From: Bryobacteraceae bacterium
GTDB lineage: Bacteria; Acidobacteriota; Terriglobia; Bryobacterales; Bryobacteraceae
Reading direction: 5' to 3'
Assembly: GCA_019748195.1 (NCBI GenBank)
Contig: JAIEPW010000013.1
Coordinates: forward strand, 1-64,000
Length of the DNA: 64,000 bases
Every line of letters starts with the position of its first letter. Within the stretch, counting starts at the first letter, position 1. Shown here in pieces: positions 60,873 through 64,000 of the stretch. A program made the position numbers and the translations under genes. The notes under the pieces were generated by a model. That model saw nothing but the letters and a program-made list of their open reading frames with translations, ran no database searches and was not told the origin of the DNA.

Positions 60873-61481
60873 TCACGGAATAGACACGCCGTAAGATGTC
60901 AGTTCGTCGCGAAGCGCATCCAGGCCGCGGAAGTGAATGCCGTTGAGGCCCAGCAAACGCGCAGGATCCAGGTTCTCCGCGCGGTCATCGATGAAGACGC
61001 ACTCCTCGGGCGACCTCTGCAGGATGCGCAGCGCGTTCTCATAGAAAACAATCTCCGGCTTCCGCGCGCCCAGGTAGCAGGAACTGAGGAACACGGGGAT
61101 GATCTCGCGCAATCCGAAGCGCGTGATCCGGTATTGATTCAGTTCGGCGGATTCGTTGTTCAGCGCTGCCAGGCGGTAATGTCCCGACAACCGGCGCGTG
61201 AACTCTATCACGGGCAGGTGAGCCTCGCTCTGCTCGCACAGAAAAGCCCGGAACTCCTCCAGCGTGAAACTCCGGGGCTGATGAAACACCGTCCAGGCGA
61301 GATACTCATCCAAGGTGATACGCCCCACCTCCAGGTCGCGATCCACCACCCGATGCCGGCGGTCGAATTCCACCGGATCGAGCCGGAATTTCTCCACTGC
61401 CCGGTTGCGGCGCTCGCGATCCCAGCCGTTGGTCAGCAGCACTCCGCCAACGTCGAACAGCAGGGTGGTGATCTTATCCAT
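60873..61481 (-). CDS. HAD-superfamily hydrolase (FCP1/EYA or haloacid-dehalogenase-like subfamily)
   Basis: A 202-residue phosphatase-like enzyme. Motif I is LLFDVGGVLL, in which the second Asp of DxD is Gly; motif II is AALNNES, motif III Lys is in ARKPE and motif IV is FIDDRAENL. A Gly at the second position is found in some epoxide-hydrolase-N and alpha-D-glucose-1-phosphate phosphatase YihX-like members, to which DVGGVLL with PEECVFIDD is typical. Substrate unknown. It starts at 61481, diverging from tpx. Longer in-frame sequence upstream is antisense to tpx. Confidence 0.85.
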   Translation of the reverse strand: MDKITTLLFDVGGVLLTNGWDRERRNRAVEKFRLDPVEFDRRHRVVDRDLEVGRITLDEYLAWTVFHQPRSFTLEEFRAFLCEQSEAHLPVIEFTRRLSGHYRLAALNNESAELNQYRITRFGLREIIPVFLSSCYLGARKPEIVFYENALRILQRSPEECVFIDDRAENLDPARLLGLNGIHFRGLDALRDELTSYGVSIP

Positions 61482-61488
61482 CAGGGTC

Positions 61489-61494
61489 AGTGTA
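61489..61494 (-). promoter_or_regulatory. -10-like element of the HAD gene
   Basis: TACACT on the minus strand ends 7 nt before ATG 61481, again without a Shine-Dalgarno. Confidence 0.4.
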
Positions 61495-61505
61495 ACCGCT
61501 CGCGC

Positions 61506-61511
61506 TACAAT
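61506..61511 (+). promoter_or_regulatory. -10-like element of tpx
   Basis: TACAAT lies about 40 nt before the tpx ATG and about 21 nt before its GAGGAGG, giving a normal leader. It partly faces the divergent HAD promoter. No good -35 is seen. Confidence 0.35.
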
Positions 61512-61551
61512 AAGACTTTTCAACCCTGATCGAGGAGGCATTACCTTTTCC

Positions 61552-62058
61552 ATGGAACGTCCTGGAGCGACTACTCTGCGCGGCAACGGAATGACGTTGA
61601 TCGGCCCGGAGCTGAAAGTTGGAGACAAGGCGCCGGATTTTACGGCGGTAGACGACAAGCTGCAGCCGGTCAGTCTGAGCGCGACCGGCAATGGCGTGCG
61701 AATTTTCAGCGTCATCCCCTCGCTCGACACGCCCGTTTGCGACATGCAAACCAAGCGGTTCAACGACGAAGCCGGCAAGCTGCCCAACGTCTCGATTTAC
61801 ACCATCAGCATGGACCTGCCGTTCGCGCAGAAGCGCTGGTGCGACAGTTTCGGCGTCGATCATGTCAAGATGATTTCGGATCACCGCAACGCCAGCTTCG
61901 GGGAGAACTACGGAACCCTGATCAAGGAATTGCGGATCGAGAGCCGGGCGATCTTTGTCGTGGATGGAAGCAACGTGATCCGCCACGCGGAGTACGTCAA
62001 GGAAGTAGGCGATCATCCGGATTACGATGCGGCGCTGAATGCCGCCAAATCGCTGTAA
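61552..62058 (+). CDS. tpx: Tpx, thiol peroxidase (atypical 2-Cys peroxiredoxin)
   Basis: A 168-residue peroxiredoxin that reduces lipid hydroperoxides and H2O2. The peroxidatic Cys63 is in SLDTPVCDMQT and the resolving Cys97 in KRWCDSFG, with VGDKAPDF at 23-30. GAGGAGG is 13 nt before the ATG, a long spacing; an in-frame ATT 12 nt upstream (61540) is an unusual alternative start, ATG being preferred. The gene diverges from a HAD hydrolase. Confidence 0.92.
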   Translation: MERPGATTLRGNGMTLIGPELKVGDKAPDFTAVDDKLQPVSLSATGNGVRIFSVIPSLDTPVCDMQTKRFNDEAGKLPNVSIYTISMDLPFAQKRWCDSFGVDHVKMISDHRNASFGENYGTLIKELRIESRAIFVVDGSNVIRHAEYVKEVGDHPDYDAALNAAKSL

Positions 62059-62099
62059 GAGCCTGTCCAGTCCGGCGGACGTTCCGCCGATAGAGAATT

Positions 62100-62459
62100 G
62101 TGAAACGGGCGATCCCGTTGGCGATGGTTCTGTTGACGGCCGGGTGCGGGCCGGTTGCGCGGTGGGTGTTCTCCGGAGCCGAGAACACCTGTATCGTTCT
62201 CGTGGGGTCCACCACACGTGAAATCGACGGCGTGAGGCGGATCATCGGCTCCGTGCGCAACGATTGCGATCGCCGGTTTCTGACGGTCAACATCGTGTTC
62301 CGCCTCTACCGGTCCACGGCGCGGGGCGCCGCCGGGATGCCGGAGCCGGCGGCGGTCGCCGCGGTCCGCGACCTTGAGCCTGGACAAGTGAAGGAGTTCG
62401 AAACGCTTCCCGTGGGCCGTGATGCGGCCTTCCGGCTGGAGAGAATCAGCGGCTTCTAG
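62100..62459 (+). CDS. Predicted lipoprotein, FxLyD-like, 119 aa
   Basis: A 119-residue protein with a lipobox (LLTAGC, Cys16), so it should be lipid-anchored. The region REIDGVRRIIGSVRNDCDRRFLTVNIVFRLY (about 41-70, shown in part as IIGSVRNDC) resembles an FxLyD fold, ending in GQVKEFETLPVG. The start is GTG at 62100. It follows tpx by 41 nt and precedes the ankyrin gene by 9 nt, so co-transcription is likely. Function unknown. Confidence 0.75.
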   Translation: MKRAIPLAMVLLTAGCGPVARWVFSGAENTCIVLVGSTTREIDGVRRIIGSVRNDCDRRFLTVNIVFRLYRSTARGAAGMPEPAAVAAVRDLEPGQVKEFETLPVGRDAAFRLERISGF

Positions 62460-62468
62460 AAGTGGCTT

Positions 62469-62942
62469 ATGACCGAGGAAGAGCGCTGCGCCGAGGCCCG
62501 CAAGTTCGAGGGGATTCATAACGCCTTCCGGCTCGGCGATCTCGCCGCATTGCGCGCCGCCCTGGACGAACCGTCGATTGTGCCGAACGGGCGAATGCCG
62601 TGCGCCTTCGATCCTTGCCTCGTCTACGCGGTTTATCACAGCCCGCTTGCCTTCATTCGGGAGCTACTGGAGATCGGCGCCGACCCCAATCCTCCGGTTG
62701 ATGACGGCTTCCCACCGCTGCTCGCAGCTCTGAGTTGCGGCCGCGACGCGCCGGGCGCCAATCGTCGCGACGACATCGACGAGATCGTGCGCATGCTGCT
62801 CGCATCGGGAGCGGACCCGAATCAGCGGGGGATCAACGATTACACGCCGCTTCACATGGCGGTGGCCGAGGGCAACGCGCTGGCGGTCCAGGTGCTGCTG
62901 GATGCCGGGGCGGACCCGGAACTGCGGACGCGGATCGACTAA
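62469..62942 (+). CDS. Ankyrin-repeat protein, N-terminal part of an interrupted ankyrin-FKBP gene
   Basis: A 157-residue frame with ankyrin repeats: LGDLAALRAALDEP, SPLAFIRELLEIGADPN, IVRMLLASGADPN and TPLHMAVAEGNALAVQVLLDAGADP. A TAA at 62940-62942 ends it directly after RTRID, in the middle of a repeat: the next in-frame residues CETPLEMACAAN continue the ankyrin pattern. The frame then runs on to an FKBP-like domain (62961-63395). Changing one base (TAA to GAA or another sense codon) would restore one 308-residue protein. It may be a pseudogene, a sequencing error, or two coupled genes. Confidence 0.75.
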   Translation: MTEEERCAEARKFEGIHNAFRLGDLAALRAALDEPSIVPNGRMPCAFDPCLVYAVYHSPLAFIRELLEIGADPNPPVDDGFPPLLAALSCGRDAPGANRRDDIDEIVRMLLASGADPNQRGINDYTPLHMAVAEGNALAVQVLLDAGADPELRTRID

Positions 62943-62960
62943 TGCGAAACGCCGCTCGAG

Positions 62961-63395
62961 ATGGCTTGCGCCGCGAATCTCGAAGTCATCGCCGGGATTC
63001 TCGAACGAAGAGGTGCGCCGCTCCGGCAGCGCTTGCGATCCGGTGTCAGCCTTCTGCTCGACATTCCCGGCGCGGGCGAATTCGTCCGCCGCCAGCATTC
63101 CTACGCGATTCGCCTCCGGATGCAATTGCAGAACAGAACTCCGGTCCGCTGGCCCCAGCCCTGGGGACCCGTGGGAGCTTCGCGGCTGGGCGACGACGGC
63201 GGGACGCTCTACACCGAGATCCTGCTGCATCGCGGACGGCTGGTCAACGGCCTCTTCTACGGGATCGATGGAATGCGCGTGGGCGGGACCCGCCGCCTGG
63301 AGTTAGCTCCACACATGGCGTATGGCGATCGCGGAGTGCCCGGCGTAATTCCTCCGGGAGCGGCGTTGTTCGCCGAAATTACGATCTTGAGCTGA
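62961..63395 (+). CDS. FKBP-type peptidyl-prolyl isomerase domain, C-terminal part of the interrupted gene
   Basis: A 144-residue frame, the in-frame continuation after the TAA at 62940. It begins inside an ankyrin repeat and has no Shine-Dalgarno, which argues against independent translation. The C-terminal half (FYGIDGMRVGGTRRLELAPHMAYGDRG...VIPPGAALFAEI, shown in part as GMRVGGTRR and VIPPGAAL) is a clear FKBP-fold half with the AYG and IPP motifs. A restart at ATG 62961, 18 nt after the stop, is possible but unproven. Confidence 0.6.
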   Translation: MACAANLEVIAGILERRGAPLRQRLRSGVSLLLDIPGAGEFVRRQHSYAIRLRMQLQNRTPVRWPQPWGPVGASRLGDDGGTLYTEILLHRGRLVNGLFYGIDGMRVGGTRRLELAPHMAYGDRGVPGVIPPGAALFAEITILS

Positions 63396-63397
63396 GC

Positions 63398-63790
63398 CTA
63401 GCCGTCCAGCCAGCGGGCCGCCAGATGCGCGGGATCGCCATTCAGGTCCAACGGTTCGACGCCGCGCTCCACGCCATTTTCCGAAAACACCGCAATCACG
63501 CCGCCCACATCGGGGCGTAGGTCCAGGCGCTTGGATTTCGCTTCGAAGCGGGCGGTGGTTTGGATCCAGCTCATCCGCACCAAGGTGCGCGAAGCGTGCC
63601 CGGCCAGACGGGCCGCGGCCAGCAGATTGGGAGCGTAGTCGCGAAGGGCGGCGGCATGGGGCGCGGACAGCCGCGCCGCCTCCTGGGCCGCTTCACGGGC
63701 CTGGCGTTCGCGCTGCAGCGCTTCCGGATCGCGCTGCTCGCGAGCCTCCATCGCCTTCACGCTGTTTTCGAGATTATCCAGAAAGCTCAT
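63398..63790 (-). CDS. Hypothetical protein, 130 aa
   Basis: No family recognised. The first 45 residues are a charged helix (KAMEAREQRDPEALQRER) typical of a coiled coil, then an Ala-rich helix and a beta-rich end with GVIAVFSENGVERG. There is no signal peptide or membrane helix. It lies 14 nt downstream of the TIGR03437 gene on the same strand and converges with the FKBP-like frame. Probably cytosolic. Confidence 0.6.
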   Translation of the reverse strand: MSFLDNLENSVKAMEAREQRDPEALQRERQAREAAQEAARLSAPHAAALRDYAPNLLAAARLAGHASRTLVRMSWIQTTARFEAKSKRLDLRPDVGGVIAVFSENGVERGVEPLDLNGDPAHLAARWLDG

Positions 63791-63804
63791 GGATGTTCCG
63801 AAGG

Positions 63805-64000
63805 TCAGCGCAGCACGATCGTCACCGGCGGGCTTACCTGGCCCGAAATCTCTAAGGTCACTGGAACTGCGTCGCCCGGCGTCACCCCGGAGGGAACGAC
63901 GGCGTTCACCTGGTAAAGGCCTGGGAAACCCGGCGCGAGGCCGGAGAAGTTCACCGCGGCGTTGACGCCGCCGATGCGCACCGTAACTGGGGTCGTGGTG
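63805..64000 (-). CDS. TIGR03437-domain protein, C-terminal end (truncated by the window edge)
   Basis: The frame is open to the right edge and ends at TGA (63807-63805). The 64 visible residues (VTVRIGGVNAAVNFSG, GLYQVNAVVPSGVTPGDAVPV, PVTIVLR) match the C-terminal Ig-like segment of the protein at 44529-46325 (RIGGVPAPVTFAGM, GLYQFNVTVP, GDQPIDLTV). It is therefore a second secreted TIGR03437 protein. Start and N-terminal domains lie outside the window. Confidence 0.85.
   Translation of the reverse strand, partial: TTTPVTVRIGGVNAAVNFSGLAPGFPGLYQVNAVVPSGVTPGDAVPVTLEISGQVSPPVTIVLR

Noticed and set aside
62942-63520. Out-of-frame ATG overlapping the TAA as a coupled downstream gene
   Set aside because: That frame gives an Arg/Ser-rich product without homology, whereas the original frame continues ankyrin and FKBP signatures.

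Overview
The window reads as chromosomal DNA of a GC-rich soil bacterium, most probably an Acidobacteriota of the Solibacter/Bryobacter group. The evidence is two Oar-like TonB-dependent receptors with carboxypeptidase-regulatory N-termini, two copies of the C-terminal domain catalogued as TIGR03437 (a Solibacter-type domain; 44529-46325 and the right edge), eukaryote-like Ser/Thr kinases fused to other domains, M61 peptidase, DUF1326, DUF4397 and DUF5916-like proteins, and frequent GTG/TTG starts. There is no rRNA, so this placement is inference. I see no tRNA, rRNA, CRISPR array, transposase or prophage gene. Genes are dense on both strands.

Layout. 1-7.3 kb: the end of a TonB receptor, a terminator, a periplasmic GH13 enzyme and an SLC45-like sugar transporter (a maltodextrin-type set), then a serine hydrolase and a sulfatase. 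7.3-12.2 kb (minus): ECF sigma factor, anti-sigma-like membrane protein, Spy/CpxP-like sensor, an unknown protein, a PEGLP-type (Ca2+-like) P-type ATPase and a CBS protein, arranged like one operon. 12.7-16.2 kb: PcrA/UvrD helicase coupled to a tiny basic protein, then a LysM-like/HExxH protein. 16.2-27.3 kb: MOSC protein, amino-acid permease, M61 peptidase, kinase with a propeller, a PatZ-like acyl-CoA synthetase/acetyltransferase, an alpha/beta hydrolase and an NmrA-like protein.

27.4-34.05 kb is a compact System I cytochrome c maturation operon in the order ccmE-ccmF-ccmH-(CcmI-like zinc ribbon)-(membrane-anchored surface protein)-ccmA-ccmB-ccmC-ccmD. CcmE has Cys instead of the usual heme-binding His, and no ccmG is present. 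34-44.5 kb: DUF1326 protein, epoxide-hydrolase-like enzyme, subclass B3 metallo-beta-lactamase, UbiA-family prenyltransferase with an atypical first metal motif, small proteins, and a winged-helix/kinase/TPR fusion. 44.5-56.9 kb: NHL-repeat protein, a GNAT and a pseudo-receiver/RsbW-like pair, DinB, nitrilase, outer-membrane protein coupled to a CoA hydrolase/transferase, GalT, 6-phosphogluconate dehydrogenase, CoA transferase and ThiD. 57-64 kb: full-length TonB receptor, DUF4397, HAD, Tpx, a lipoprotein, an ankyrin-FKBP gene cut by an in-frame stop, and a second TIGR03437 protein running off the edge.

Themes worth following: (1) many first genes of transcription units have a -10-like hexamer ending 6-7 nt before the start codon and no Shine-Dalgarno, suggesting widespread leaderless mRNAs; (2) the unusual ccm operon; (3) signalling fusions; (4) several coupled small genes that automated annotation would miss.
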